Shown here: piece by piece, positions 8,203 through 15,683 of the stretch | How the letters are laid out: each line of letters opens with the position of its first letter | How positions within the stretch are numbered: position 1 is the stretch's first letter | NCBI GenBank assembly: GCA_964535825.1 | Contig: CAZHUC010000001.1 | Location: 124,001 to 188,000, forward strand | From: CAZAQK01 sp964535825 | GTDB lineage: Bacteria; Pseudomonadota; Alphaproteobacteria; Rickettsiales; SXRF01 | DNA length: 64,000 nt | Direction: 5' to 3' | Position numbers and translations under genes: made by a program | Notes under the pieces: model-generated | What the model saw: the letters and a program-made list of their open reading frames with translations, nothing else | Told to the model about the DNA's origin: nothing | Databases searched by the model: none

Positions 8203-8232
8203 CGTCATTGCGAGCGTAGCGAAGCAATCCAA
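8203..8232. repeat. Palindromic repeat arm (copy 2), left of the GIY-YIG gene
   Basis: CGTCATTGCGAGCGTAGCGA followed by AGCAATCCA. It has the same ends as the left arm of the thiC element and is inverted relative to copy 3 on the other side of the nuclease gene. It begins 2 bases after the terminator stem. Confidence 0.85.
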
Positions 8233-8233
8233 C

Positions 8234-8527
8234 TTAAAAAAGCGTCTTGCTAAGATCATCCCAATTCGGGTTCATGTTTTGAATCAATGCAATTTTCTTT
8301 TTACGAGAACCGCCTTTTAACTGCTTCTCTCGCAGGATGGCTTCTTCCATCGTGTCACAGGATTCGTAATAAACCAGCAGAGTACAGCCGTATTTCTTTG
8401 TAAAGCCATCCAGAATTTTTTCCTTATGCAGCCAGTCTCTTTGTACAAGATTACTGGTAACACCTGTATACAGTGTGCCATTAGGCTTATTGGCCATTAT
8501 ATAAACAGCAGGTTGCCGTAAGCGCAT
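8234..8527 (-). CDS. GIY-YIG family endonuclease
   Basis: Protein of 97 residues with the single GIY-YIG nuclease domain: AVYIMANKPNGTLYTGVTSN (Y-I-[M] and Y-T-G strands) , then LVQRDWLHK with the catalytic Arg, YYESCDTMEEAILREKQLK with the metal-binding Glu, and a short WDDLSKTLF tail. This is the size of the small UvrC-like/YhbQ-type proteins common in bacteria, whose role is mostly unknown. The stop codon lies 1 base from repeat copy 2 and the start 5 bases from copy 3, so gene and repeats form one compact 367-bp block directly behind glnA. No separate promoter room exists; transcription may run on from glnA. Confidence 0.9.
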   Translation of the reverse strand: MRLRQPAVYIMANKPNGTLYTGVTSNLVQRDWLHKEKILDGFTKKYGCTLLVYYESCDTMEEAILREKQLKGGSRKKKIALIQNMNPNWDDLSKTLF

Positions 8528-8532
8528 AAAGA

Positions 8533-8569
8533 TGGATTGCTTCGTCGCCTACGGCTCCTCGCAATGACG
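8533..8569. repeat. Palindromic repeat arm (copy 3), right of the GIY-YIG gene
   Basis: TGGATTGCTTCGTCG...CTCGCAATGACG, the reverse complement of the copy 2 type with a few extra inner bases. It ends 1 base before the stop codon of glnA. Confidence 0.85.
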
Positions 8570-8570
8570 A

Positions 8571-9977
8571 TTAAACGCTGTAATAAAGCTCGAACTCACC
8601 AGCTGTTGGGGTGTGTTCCCAGCGGTAGACTTCCTGCATCTTCAGGTCGATGTAGGCGTCGATCATGTCATCGGTCATTACATCGCCTTTTTTCAGGAAC
8701 GCACGGTCTGCATCCAGCGATGCCAATGCCTCACGCAGTGAACCGCACACGGTTGGAACGTTCTTCAGTTCATCTGGTGGCAGGTCATACAGGTTCTTAT
8801 CCATCGCTTCACCCGGATGTATCTTGTTCTCGATACCATCAAGGCCAGCCATAAGCATCGCAGTAAATGCGAGATATGGGTTAGCGGTTGGATCAGGGAA
8901 GCGCACCTCGATGCGCTTGCCTTTCGGAGAAGCTACATATGGGATGCGGATAGACGCTGAACGGTTACGCGCAGAATATGCCAAGAGTACCGGAGCTTCA
9001 AAGCCTGGTATCAGGCGTTTGTAGCTGTTGGTAGATGCGTTGGTGAACGCATTCAGTGCTTTGGCATGCTTAATGATGCCGCCGATATAATACAGGCAGG
9101 TTTCAGAAAGATCGGCATAGCCATTACCCGCGAATAGCGGCTTGCCCGCTTTCCAGATCGACTGGTGGCAATGCATACCAGAACCGTTATCGCCAGAGAT
9201 CGGCTTTGGCATGAAGGTCGCTGTTTTACCGTATGAATGCGCTACGTTATGCACCACATATTTATATTTCTGTACGTTATCTGCGGTTGCTGTCAGCGTA
9301 GAGAAAACAGTGCCCAGCTCGCATTGTGCCGGTGCTACTTCATGGTGATGCAGCACGGGCTCAACACCAACGGTGCGCAGCGTTGAAAGCATTTCACCAC
9401 GCAGGTCCGCCAGTGAATCAACCGGCTGCACAGGGAAATAACCACCTTTGGTTGGTGGGCGGTGGCCGGTATTGCCGGCAGGGTAGGTGCGGTCAGAGTT
9501 GCAAGGCAGTTCTTCGGAATCAAGCTGGTGGAAGCTGTAATTGCCTGCGGTTTTGAAGCGCACATCATCGAATACGAAGAATTCCAGCTCAGGGCCAAAA
9601 TAGGCGGTGTCACCGAGGCCGGTATATTGCAGGTAGGCTTCGGCGCGTTTTGCAACAGAGCGCGGGTCGCGGCCATAAGGCTGGCCGGTAGAAGGCTCGA
9701 TCACATCGCAGAAGATAACCAGTGTTGGCTGCGCCGCGAATGGATCAACAAATGCGGTGTCAGCATCTGGCATCAGGATCATGTCTGATTCGTTGATGGA
9801 TTTCCATCCGGCGATAGAAGAACCGTCGAACATGATACCATCTTCGAAGCTGCTTTCATTTACCTGTGATGAAATATAGCAGGTATGCTGCCATTTACCC
9901 TTCGGGTCGGTGAAACGGAAATCAACGAACTGTATGTCGTTGTCCTTTATCATTGATAAAACGTCTTTAGCACTCAT
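8571..9977 (-). CDS. glnA: Glutamine synthetase type I
   Basis: Makes glutamine from glutamate, ammonia and ATP; cytoplasmic dodecamer. 468 residues from the ATG at 9977, which has GGGGAAT before it; this gives the standard N-terminus SAKDVLSMIKDND, while a longer frame to 10028 is not needed. Visible blocks are FTDPKGKWQH, DGSSIAGW, GPELEFF, NGSGMHCHQS and the adenylylation site NLYDLPP, so it is a GSI-beta enzyme controlled by adenylylation. It lies 188 bases downstream of glnB on the same strand. The palindromic repeat and GIY-YIG gene follow at once, leaving no clear terminator. Confidence 0.98.
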   Translation of the reverse strand: MSAKDVLSMIKDNDIQFVDFRFTDPKGKWQHTCYISSQVNESSFEDGIMFDGSSIAGWKSINESDMILMPDADTAFVDPFAAQPTLVIFCDVIEPSTGQPYGRDPRSVAKRAEAYLQYTGLGDTAYFGPELEFFVFDDVRFKTAGNYSFHQLDSEELPCNSDRTYPAGNTGHRPPTKGGYFPVQPVDSLADLRGEMLSTLRTVGVEPVLHHHEVAPAQCELGTVFSTLTATADNVQKYKYVVHNVAHSYGKTATFMPKPISGDNGSGMHCHQSIWKAGKPLFAGNGYADLSETCLYYIGGIIKHAKALNAFTNASTNSYKRLIPGFEAPVLLAYSARNRSASIRIPYVASPKGKRIEVRFPDPTANPYLAFTAMLMAGLDGIENKIHPGEAMDKNLYDLPPDELKNVPTVCGSLREALASLDADRAFLKKGDVMTDDMIDAYIDLKMQEVYRWEHTPTAGEFELYYSV

Positions 9978-10091
9978 AATGATTCCCCAATCTATGTGTT
10001 GTTTTAAATAGTTTTGTGTGCGCCGCACAAATTAACCATTTGGCTGGCGTTATAACAATGTCCCCGCGAATGTAAAGGGGGTGAATTTTCA

Positions 10092-10120
10092 AAAAATGCA
10101 AATAAATGACGTGCATTTTT
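10092..10120 (-). terminator. AT-rich hairpin between glnB and glnA
   Basis: AAAAATGCA / TGCATTTTT, 9-bp stem with an 11-base loop. It could attenuate transcription leaving glnB. The stem is weak in GC, so it may instead be a binding site. Confidence 0.35.
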
Positions 10121-10165
10121 GCATGGTTGGGATAGATTGAACCTCCCGGTACAAAAACCCCTTAT

Positions 10166-10504
10166 TTATATCGCTTCATTACCGCGTTCGCCGGTGCGTA
10201 TGCGTATGGCATCATCTACCGGTAATATAAATATTTTTCCGTCCCCGATCTTGCCTGTGCGGGCGGCTTTTATGATCGCTTCTACGGTGCGTTCTACCAT
10301 TTTATCCTCGACGACGACCTCCACTTTGATCTTGGGCAGGAAATCCACCACATATTCCGTGCCGCGATAGAGCTCGTTATGGCCTTTTTGTTTGCCAAAA
10401 CCGCGTGCCTCGGTGATGGTGATGCCATTCAGGCCCACTTCCTGCAGGGCTTCTTTCACATCATCCAGCTTGAATGGTTTTATCAGGGCTTCGATCTTTT
10501 TCAT
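10166..10504 (-). CDS. glnB: Nitrogen regulatory protein PII
   Basis: Trimeric signal protein that senses 2-oxoglutarate and ATP/ADP and controls glutamine synthetase adenylylation and nitrogen transcription. The 112 residues match PII throughout: MKKIEALIKPFKLDDVKEAL start, T-loop RGTEYVVDFLPK with the uridylylation Tyr51, and C-terminal TGKIGDGKIFILPVDDAIRI. It is followed by glnA on the same strand, the standard glnB-glnA arrangement; glnB rather than glnK is therefore preferred. Confidence 0.95.
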   Translation of the reverse strand: MKKIEALIKPFKLDDVKEALQEVGLNGITITEARGFGKQKGHNELYRGTEYVVDFLPKIKVEVVVEDKMVERTVEAIIKAARTGKIGDGKIFILPVDDAIRIRTGERGNEAI

Positions 10505-10579
10505 AATACATAACTTCGGTGAGGGGCGGAGTATGCGCCAACTTCCTTTGTTATTGCAATCAAAAATACCACTTGCAAC

Positions 10580-10594
10580 TGCGAATGATTCGCA
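10580..10594. promoter_or_regulatory. Fur-box-like perfect 7-1-7 palindrome upstream of bfd
   Basis: TGCGAAT-G-ATTCGCA is a perfect 7-1-7 inverted repeat, the layout of Fur sites. It ends 16 bases before the bfd start, where a repressor would block transcription or initiation. Bfd genes are commonly induced under iron limitation. The half TGCGAAT recurs at 52762-52776. Confidence 0.6.
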
Positions 10595-10610
10595 TTATGT
10601 ATAGAGGACT

Positions 10611-10784
10611 ATGTATATTTGCCTGTGTAATGGAATCAAGGATAAGCAGATCGAGTCCGCTGTAGCGGGGGGCGCGTGTACGGTTGCGGACACGTTTCTC
10701 AAACTCGGATGCCAGCCCATGTGCGGCCAGTGTGTGCCGATGATCCGTGACACAGTTGAAGAACGCACACAGATCACACCATAA
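10611..10784 (+). CDS. bfd: Bacterioferritin-associated ferredoxin Bfd
   Basis: A 57-residue protein starting MYICLCNGIKDKQIESAV. The [2Fe-2S] ligands are the C-x-C pair at residues 4 and 6 and the later C-x2-C in MCGQC, as in Bfd. AGAGGA lies 2 bases before the ATG. In the family, Bfd reduces the iron core of bacterioferritin so that iron can leave. It stands 90 bases before bfr on the same strand and directly behind a Fur-like palindrome. Confidence 0.9.
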   Translation: MYICLCNGIKDKQIESAVAGGACTVADTFLKLGCQPMCGQCVPMIRDTVEERTQITP

Positions 10785-10814
10785 AGATCTACATTTTTGT
10801 CGGGGATTGATCCC

Positions 10815-10858
10815 TTGACTTTTTGTGTGCGCTGATTCATCACTCTAGCACACACAAA
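10815..10858 (+). promoter_or_regulatory. Probable bfr promoter region with an inverted repeat
   Basis: A TTGACT (10815-10820) is followed by TTTGTGTGC and, 17 bases later, GCACACACAAA, an inverted repeat flanking the space where the -10 box would be. It may be an operator. No clear -10 box is visible. Confidence 0.3.
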
Positions 10859-10874
10859 TAGCCATGGAATTGCA

Positions 10875-11342
10875 ATGTCTTCAAATGTCCAGGGTGTTGT
10901 TAAACACCTGAACGTCATCCTTAAAAATGAACTTACCAGCATCAACCAGTATTTTCTGCATGCGCGCATGCTAAAGCATATGGGGTTCATGAAACTCGCT
11001 GATTACGAATACAAAGAATCTATCGATGAGATGAAGCACGCTGATCTTCTGGTGAACCGCGTACTGTTTTTGCAGGGAATTCCGAACCTGCAGGATCTTG
11101 GCAAGCTGATGATCGGTGAAACCGTGAAAGAGATCCTCGAATGCGATATGAAACTCGAGGAAAATGGCAAAAAAGACCTGAAGGCTGCTATCGTATTCTG
11201 TGAAGAGAATCAGGATTTCACCAGCGCGGATATCCTGCACCGTATTCTGGAAAGCGAAGAGGAGCATGTACTTTTTATACGCTCCCAGCTTAGTCTTATT
11301 GAAACCATGGGACTTTCCGCATATCTTCAAACCCAAGTGTAA
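10875..11342 (+). CDS. bfr: Bacterioferritin
   Basis: Iron-storage 24-mer. The 155 residues form one four-helix bundle with the ferroxidase ligands Glu18 (NELTSINQYF), Glu51 and His54 in the block SIDEMKHADLL, Glu94, and ESEEEHVLF near residues 125-130. The Met in DEMKH is the usual heme ligand, so this is the heme-binding type. Length is typical (about 158). It follows bfd and is followed 17 bases later by a cyclophilin gene. Confidence 0.95.
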   Translation: MSSNVQGVVKHLNVILKNELTSINQYFLHARMLKHMGFMKLADYEYKESIDEMKHADLLVNRVLFLQGIPNLQDLGKLMIGETVKEILECDMKLEENGKKDLKAAIVFCEENQDFTSADILHRILESEEEHVLFIRSQLSLIETMGLSAYLQTQV

Positions 11343-11359
11343 CCTATAGAGAGAACATT

Positions 11360-11902
11360 ATGTTTCGCACATTCATCATTACACTTATTACATTCTTAGG
11401 AGTTACTACTATGGCCAAGGCCGCTGATCTTGAAAACACATTATATCTTGACCTGAAGGATGGTCGTGTGGTTATCGAAATGCGTCCTGACCTTGCGCCA
11501 AAACATGTTAAACGTATCAAAGAACTGGTGCGCAGCGGCTTTTATGACGGGGTGGTATTCCACCGCGTGATCGAAGGTTTCATGGCGCAGACGGGTGACC
11601 CGACCGGTACTGGCATGGGCGGTTCTGGCCAGAAGCTCAAGGCAGAATTCAGTGCTGAGCCACATAGCCGCGGTGCGGTGTCTATGGCGCGCGCTGCTGA
11701 TGTGAACAGTGCCGACAGCCAGTTCTTCATCGTGTTCTCTGAAGCACCAAGCCTGAATAAAAAATACACGGTGTGGGGCAGGGTGACCTCTGGTATGGAA
11801 TTCGTTGATAAGATCAAAAAAGGCGACGAAGACAATAACGGCGCAGTGGAAAATCCTGATAAAATTATAAAACTACAAATAGCCGCTGACGTAAAAGAAT
11901 AG
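11360..11902 (+). CDS. Periplasmic peptidyl-prolyl isomerase, cyclophilin type
   Basis: Protein of 180 residues with a signal peptide (MFRTFIITLITFLGVTTMAK, cut after AKA) and a complete cyclophilin domain: VVFHRVIEGFMAQTGDPTGT, FSAEPHSRGAVSMAR, DSQFFIVF and the last strand YTVWGRV. The catalytic Arg is in FHRVI. It should help fold periplasmic proteins. GAGAG precedes the start. It is the last gene before a strong hairpin and queA. Confidence 0.92.
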   Translation: MFRTFIITLITFLGVTTMAKAADLENTLYLDLKDGRVVIEMRPDLAPKHVKRIKELVRSGFYDGVVFHRVIEGFMAQTGDPTGTGMGGSGQKLKAEFSAEPHSRGAVSMARAADVNSADSQFFIVFSEAPSLNKKYTVWGRVTSGMEFVDKIKKGDEDNNGAVENPDKIIKLQIAADVKE

Positions 11903-11908
11903 ATTAAG

Positions 11909-11929
11909 ATCCCCGCTCAAAGCGGGGAT
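11909..11929 (+). terminator. GC-rich hairpin overlapping the queA ribosome binding site
   Basis: Stem ATCCCCGCT / AGCGGGGAT, 9 bp with a 3-base loop. There is no T-run after it. Its 3' arm contains the GGGGA that would serve as the queA ribosome binding site 7 bases before ATG. It may be a terminator for the cyclophilin gene or may limit queA translation. Confidence 0.5.
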
Positions 11930-11935
11930 TATCTT

Positions 11936-12955
11936 ATGAAGACCTCGCTATTCGATTTTGAACTTCCCGAATCATTGATCGCCACGCATCCGGCAAACCC
12001 GCGCGATGCTGCGCGTATGCTGGTGGTTGATGGCCTGCGCGATATGGGCGTGCGTGACCTGCCGTCATTCCTGAAACCCGGCGATGTGATGGTGTTCAAC
12101 GATACGAAAGTGATACCCGCCCGCTTGTTTGGCAAACGCGGCGAGGCCTCGATCGAAATTCTGCTGCACAAGAATATTGGCGAAAGCACATGGATGTGCT
12201 TTGCCCGCCCGGCTAAAAAACTCAAGGTGGCTGACAGAGTTATCTTCGCTGATGATCTCAGCGCGGAAGTTATGGAAAAACGTGACGACGGGCAGGTGGT
12301 TCTTCGTTTCGATCAATCGGGAAGTGTATTTCATAAGAAGCTTGCAGAATGTGGGCATATGCCACTGCCACCCTATATTGAGCGTGCTGATAATTCTGAT
12401 GATAAAGAGCGTTACCAGACGATATATGCGAAGCATGAAGGTTCGGTGGCCGCCCCGACTGCTGGTTTGCATTTTACACCAGAATTGCTTGTGGCGATTG
12501 ATGCTATCGGCGTAAAGCGCGTGCATGTGACACTGCATGTCGGCGGCGGAACATTCCTGCCAGTGAAAGTGGAAGATACCAAAGACCATGTGATGCATAG
12601 TGAATATGCAGAGATTTCTGTTGAAGTTGCCGCAGCGATTAATGCAGCAAAGAAAGGCGGGGGTAGGGTGATTGCGGTGGGAACGACTGCGCTGCGCACA
12701 CTGGAATCAGCTGCCGATGAAGATGGGGTGCTGCGTCCCATGCAGCGTGAGACGGATATCTTCATTACACCCGGCTACCGGTTCAGGGTCGTGGATATAT
12801 TGCTTACCAATTTCCACCTGCCGAGATCCACCCTGTTCATGCTGGTGTCGGCATTCGCAGGCCTCGAGCGTATGCAGGAGGCTTACCGGCATGCTATATC
12901 GGGCAAATATCGTTTCTACTCCTATGGAGATGCGTGTTTGTTAAACAGATATTAA
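11936..12955 (+). CDS. queA: tRNA preQ1(34) S-adenosylmethionine ribosyltransferase-isomerase
   Basis: Makes epoxyqueuosine in tRNA from preQ1 and the ribose of SAM. The 339 residues match QueA along the whole length: FDFELPESLIATHP, VFNDTKVIPARLFG, YQTIYAKHEGSVAAPTAGLH, HVTLHVGGGTFLPV, VGTTALRTLES and TNFHLPRSTLFMLVSAF. It belongs to the same pathway as tgt at 17145. The two are usually adjacent; here five prepilin-like genes lie between them. Confidence 0.97.
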   Translation: MKTSLFDFELPESLIATHPANPRDAARMLVVDGLRDMGVRDLPSFLKPGDVMVFNDTKVIPARLFGKRGEASIEILLHKNIGESTWMCFARPAKKLKVADRVIFADDLSAEVMEKRDDGQVVLRFDQSGSVFHKKLAECGHMPLPPYIERADNSDDKERYQTIYAKHEGSVAAPTAGLHFTPELLVAIDAIGVKRVHVTLHVGGGTFLPVKVEDTKDHVMHSEYAEISVEVAAAINAAKKGGGRVIAVGTTALRTLESAADEDGVLRPMQRETDIFITPGYRFRVVDILLTNFHLPRSTLFMLVSAFAGLERMQEAYRHAISGKYRFYSYGDACLLNRY

Positions 12956-13000
12956 ATATACTCCTGTAGCATCGACCCCTCATAGGACGATGTAATTGAT

Positions 13001-13729
13001 ATGAAAAGAGGATTTACCCTAATCGAACTATCTGTGGTGCTTGTTATCATCGGCTTGTTGGTCGCCGGCATCATGACGGGGCATCTCTTGCTGGAAAGTG
13101 CCAGGCTGCAACGCGCTGTAAGAGACTTCGAGGAGGTGAATACCTCGCTGATGACCTTCATCATAAAATATAACGCACTGCCGGGTGATATGGCCAATGC
13201 CACCGGATTATGGGGACAGTATGGGTTCGGTGGTGAAACCGAAAATGGCGACGGTAATGGGCAAATGGATGACTGTAGCGCAGAAACAAGACGCGTATTC
13301 AATCACCTGTCGCTGGCCGGGCTGACCAAGGGAGATTACAGCCCCAACGGGCTTTCGAACCCGAATTATGACATTATCGGTCAATCTTTCCCCTTGTCGG
13401 CACTGAATGATAGCTATGGGCTTAAAGTTAGCACGCTGGTTGGCCTGGCGGGTGGTTCTGCTGCCTGGGCGGCACTGGATGGACTCCACGTGATCAAGGT
13501 GCACCAGCGGGGGGCAAACTGCCTCGGTGGCAACGTGCCACTTTATTCGGGCAACCAGATGTGGCAGTTCGACCTTAAATTTGACGACGGGAAGCCGGGC
13601 AAAGGCAAGATCATCGGGCGCGGTTCGCCGATCACCTGTATTGTATCATCGATCGATGCCAATACGGATTATGCCACCAGCAGCAGCACGCAGGGCTGTT
13701 CGCCGTGGTACAGGCTGTCGCTCAAATAG
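13001..13729 (+). CDS. Type IV pilin-like protein 1 (prepilin-type N-terminus)
   Basis: Leader MKRG then FTLIELSVVLVIIGLLVAG: a textbook prepilin peptidase site with Glu5 and a hydrophobic helix. The following IMTGHLLLESA and YNALPGDMANATGLWG blocks recur in the four later genes. This is the most divergent member: it lacks their C-terminal W-V-T-E-I-P-N-Y block and ends CSPWYRLSLK. Conserved Cys residues (CSAETRR, ANCLGG) could form disulfides. The protein would be a pseudopilin or minor pilin at the cell surface; no secretion or pilus assembly gene is in the window. Confidence 0.85.
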   Translation: MKRGFTLIELSVVLVIIGLLVAGIMTGHLLLESARLQRAVRDFEEVNTSLMTFIIKYNALPGDMANATGLWGQYGFGGETENGDGNGQMDDCSAETRRVFNHLSLAGLTKGDYSPNGLSNPNYDIIGQSFPLSALNDSYGLKVSTLVGLAGGSAAWAALDGLHVIKVHQRGANCLGGNVPLYSGNQMWQFDLKFDDGKPGKGKIIGRGSPITCIVSSIDANTDYATSSSTQGCSPWYRLSLK

Positions 13730-13815
13730 TCTGGTTTCTTGCCACCAAACCGCTGTATCCTGTGGCGTTTTACCCTAAAACAGGGTAGAATGGTAAGCTC
13801 AACGGGGGAAGGTTT

Positions 13816-14064
13816 ATGACAGAAACTAATCAAAAAACATGTGGTACACATACTGGTTTTGACTACTGCTTCTGGGCAAAATTGCTGGTTGCGATACCAA
13901 CACTGCCGTTTGTCGGGATAATGGCAGCTGCGCAATTTGAAAGTGAAATGGGCAGGGGGCTCGCTGCCGCGGTCGCGGTAATAGCCGTGGTGTTACTTGC
14001 GCGCTGGGTAGACAGGGTGCCTGCATTCCAGAAAATGATACACATCAAGAGAACAGATCGTTAG
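13816..14064 (+). CDS. Small membrane protein, unknown
   Basis: Protein of 82 residues with two hydrophobic helices (FWAKLLVAIPTLPFVGIMAA and RGLAAAVAVIAVVLLARWV) and a basic C-terminus, so both ends are probably cytoplasmic. GGGGGAAGG stands 5 bases before ATG. It lies within the pilin array on the same strand and might be linked to it, but nothing in the sequence shows this. Not recognised. Confidence 0.6.
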   Translation: MTETNQKTCGTHTGFDYCFWAKLLVAIPTLPFVGIMAAAQFESEMGRGLAAAVAVIAVVLLARWVDRVPAFQKMIHIKRTDR

Positions 14065-14115
14065 AACGACCAGCATTTAATGAGCGTTCTGGCGTCTGCA
14101 TAGCGGCAGAAGCGC

Positions 14116-14138
14116 AGGCTTAACAGTTTGTTAAGCCT
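14116..14138. repeat. Perfect inverted repeat before pilin gene 2
   Basis: AGGCTTAAC / GTTAAGCCT, 9-bp stem with a 5-base loop, 20 bases before the start of the second pilin gene. No T-run follows, so it is either a weak terminator or an operator. Confidence 0.45.
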
Positions 14139-14158
14139 AAAGAAGGTATGCTCTTTTC

Positions 14159-14878
14159 ATGAAGATTTTACCTCTTAGAAAAACCGAATGCCAGAGAGTA
14201 AAATCCGGTTTTACGCTCATTGAGCTGGCAGTGGTAATGGTTATCATTGGCCTGCTGGTGGCCGGTATTATGACGGGTGCAACCCTCATTGATAGTGCAG
14301 ATAAGCGCGATACCATAAGAACCTTCGAAGAGATCAAGTTATCCATCAAGGCATTTCGGCTGAAATATAATACTTTGCCCGGCGATATGGCAAACGCCAC
14401 AACGATCTGGGGACAGATACATATTGATGGTGTAACCAACAATGGAAATGGCGATGGTTTTATAGACATGTGCGGTGCTGAAACACGGCGTGTATTTGAG
14501 CATTTAACCTTGGCCGGCCTCATCAAGGGGGAGTATGATACTGATGGTGCTCCCACCCAGGATGCCATTGGTCGCGTCTTCCCCGCTACCAAATATGCCA
14601 ATCATGGTATCAAGGTGGGATATCATGATCTCAATGCGCCGTACCAACAATTCAACAGGGTACACACCGCCGGTTTTGGACAGGCAGGCTTCACTTGTCT
14701 GGGGACAGCGCCCATAGTACATTCCGCCAGTTCATTATGGGAAATCGACAGGAAATTCGACGATGGTCTTCCGACCCGTGGCCAAATCGGCGGGTATTTC
14801 TGTCTGGATTCATGGGTGACTGAAATTCCTAATTACAATAACGCCGCCACCTGCGGAATGGCTTATAAAGTTGACTGA
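14159..14878 (+). CDS. Type IV pilin-like protein 2
   Basis: Longer leader (about 17 residues ending VKSG) before FTLIELAVVMVIIGLLVAG. Then IMTGATLIDSADKRDTI, a helix FEEIKLSIKAFRLKYN, LPGDMANATTIWG, and the C-terminal block WEIDRKFDDGLPTRGQIGGY with FCLDSWVTEIPNYN. Cys residues occur at MCGAETRR, FTCLG, YFCLD and AATC. All four later genes share this layout. It ends 25 bases before the next member's ATG. Confidence 0.85.
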   Translation: MKILPLRKTECQRVKSGFTLIELAVVMVIIGLLVAGIMTGATLIDSADKRDTIRTFEEIKLSIKAFRLKYNTLPGDMANATTIWGQIHIDGVTNNGNGDGFIDMCGAETRRVFEHLTLAGLIKGEYDTDGAPTQDAIGRVFPATKYANHGIKVGYHDLNAPYQQFNRVHTAGFGQAGFTCLGTAPIVHSASSLWEIDRKFDDGLPTRGQIGGYFCLDSWVTEIPNYNNAATCGMAYKVD

Positions 14879-14903
14879 AATAACACCTAAATCTGGCGCT
14901 GAC

Positions 14904-15590
14904 ATGAAAAGAGGTTTTACATTAATCGAATTGGCGGTGGTACTGGTCATTATCGGCCTGCTGGTGGCCGGTATCATGACGGGTGCAAACCTCATTGATA
15001 GCGCAGAGAAACGCGACACTATTAAAACCTTTGAAGATGTTAAATTATCAGTACATGCCTTCCGGCTTAAGTACAACGCCATACCTGGCGATATGCCCAA
15101 CGCACAGGATATCTGGGGCTGGGCTGGCTCTGGCCCATCAGGCACTATCAATGGCAACGGCGACGGGCTGGTTGCAGGCTGTGGCAGTGAAACCCTGCGT
15201 TTTTTTGAGATGTTGAGTCTGGCTGGTATGACTAAAGGCGAATATCAGGCGGATGATGCGCCCACATTAGATGCAATAGGCATTGTGTTCCCAGCCACGA
15301 AATATGCGAACCACGGCATAAGGGTGGGCTATTCTGATTTTACTGCGCCATACCATCATTTTGACAAGAAGAATACAGTCAGTTTTGCTCAGCCCGGAGC
15401 CAGCTGCCTTCTCGCGGCCGCCACAATATACACAGGCAGGACACTCTGGGAGATGGACAAGAAATTTGATGACGGACTTCCAACCCGCGGCAGGATCGGA
15501 GGGTTCTTTTGTCCGGACGGCTGGATGACAGAAATACCCAATTATGATCTTAGTGCTGCTAACTGTGAAATTGTGTATAAGATCGATTAA
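14904..15590 (+). CDS. Type IV pilin-like protein 3
   Basis: Short leader MKRG then FTLIELAVVLVIIGLLVAG; the ATG at 14904 is chosen because it gives the usual short leader, while a TTG at 14871 overlapping the previous gene is possible. The middle carries MPNAQDIWGWAGSGPSG, shared closely with gene 5 but not with genes 2 and 4. It ends with WEMDKKFDDGLPTRGRIGGF and NCEIVYKID. Cys positions match the other members. Confidence 0.85.
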   Translation: MKRGFTLIELAVVLVIIGLLVAGIMTGANLIDSAEKRDTIKTFEDVKLSVHAFRLKYNAIPGDMPNAQDIWGWAGSGPSGTINGNGDGLVAGCGSETLRFFEMLSLAGMTKGEYQADDAPTLDAIGIVFPATKYANHGIRVGYSDFTAPYHHFDKKNTVSFAQPGASCLLAAATIYTGRTLWEMDKKFDDGLPTRGRIGGFFCPDGWMTEIPNYDLSAANCEIVYKID

Positions 15591-15683
15591 GTAATGTATG
15601 GTTAACTATAAAATAATCTGCGTGTTGTGCTACGGATCATTATGCATTCTAAATACAAGATAATTGACCAGAAGGTATAAGAT

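Noticed and set aside
2164..8569. CRISPR array from the recurring CGTCATTGCGAG sequence
   Set aside because: Copies are palindromic, few, unevenly placed and lack regular spacers; no cas gene is present.
10029..10165. Possible extra gene or longer N-terminus of glnA up to 10028
   Set aside because: The ATG at 9977 has a strong ribosome binding site and gives the standard GlnA start; the extra 17 codons match nothing in the family.
10595..10990. 131-codon minus-strand frame across bfd
   Set aside because: It is a shadow of the plus-strand bfd and bfr genes; bfd has the full Cys pattern and a ribosome binding site.
13771..13787. Terminator TACCCT/AGGGTA after pilin gene 1
   Set aside because: The 6-bp stem is weak and no T-run follows, so it is not reported as a terminator.
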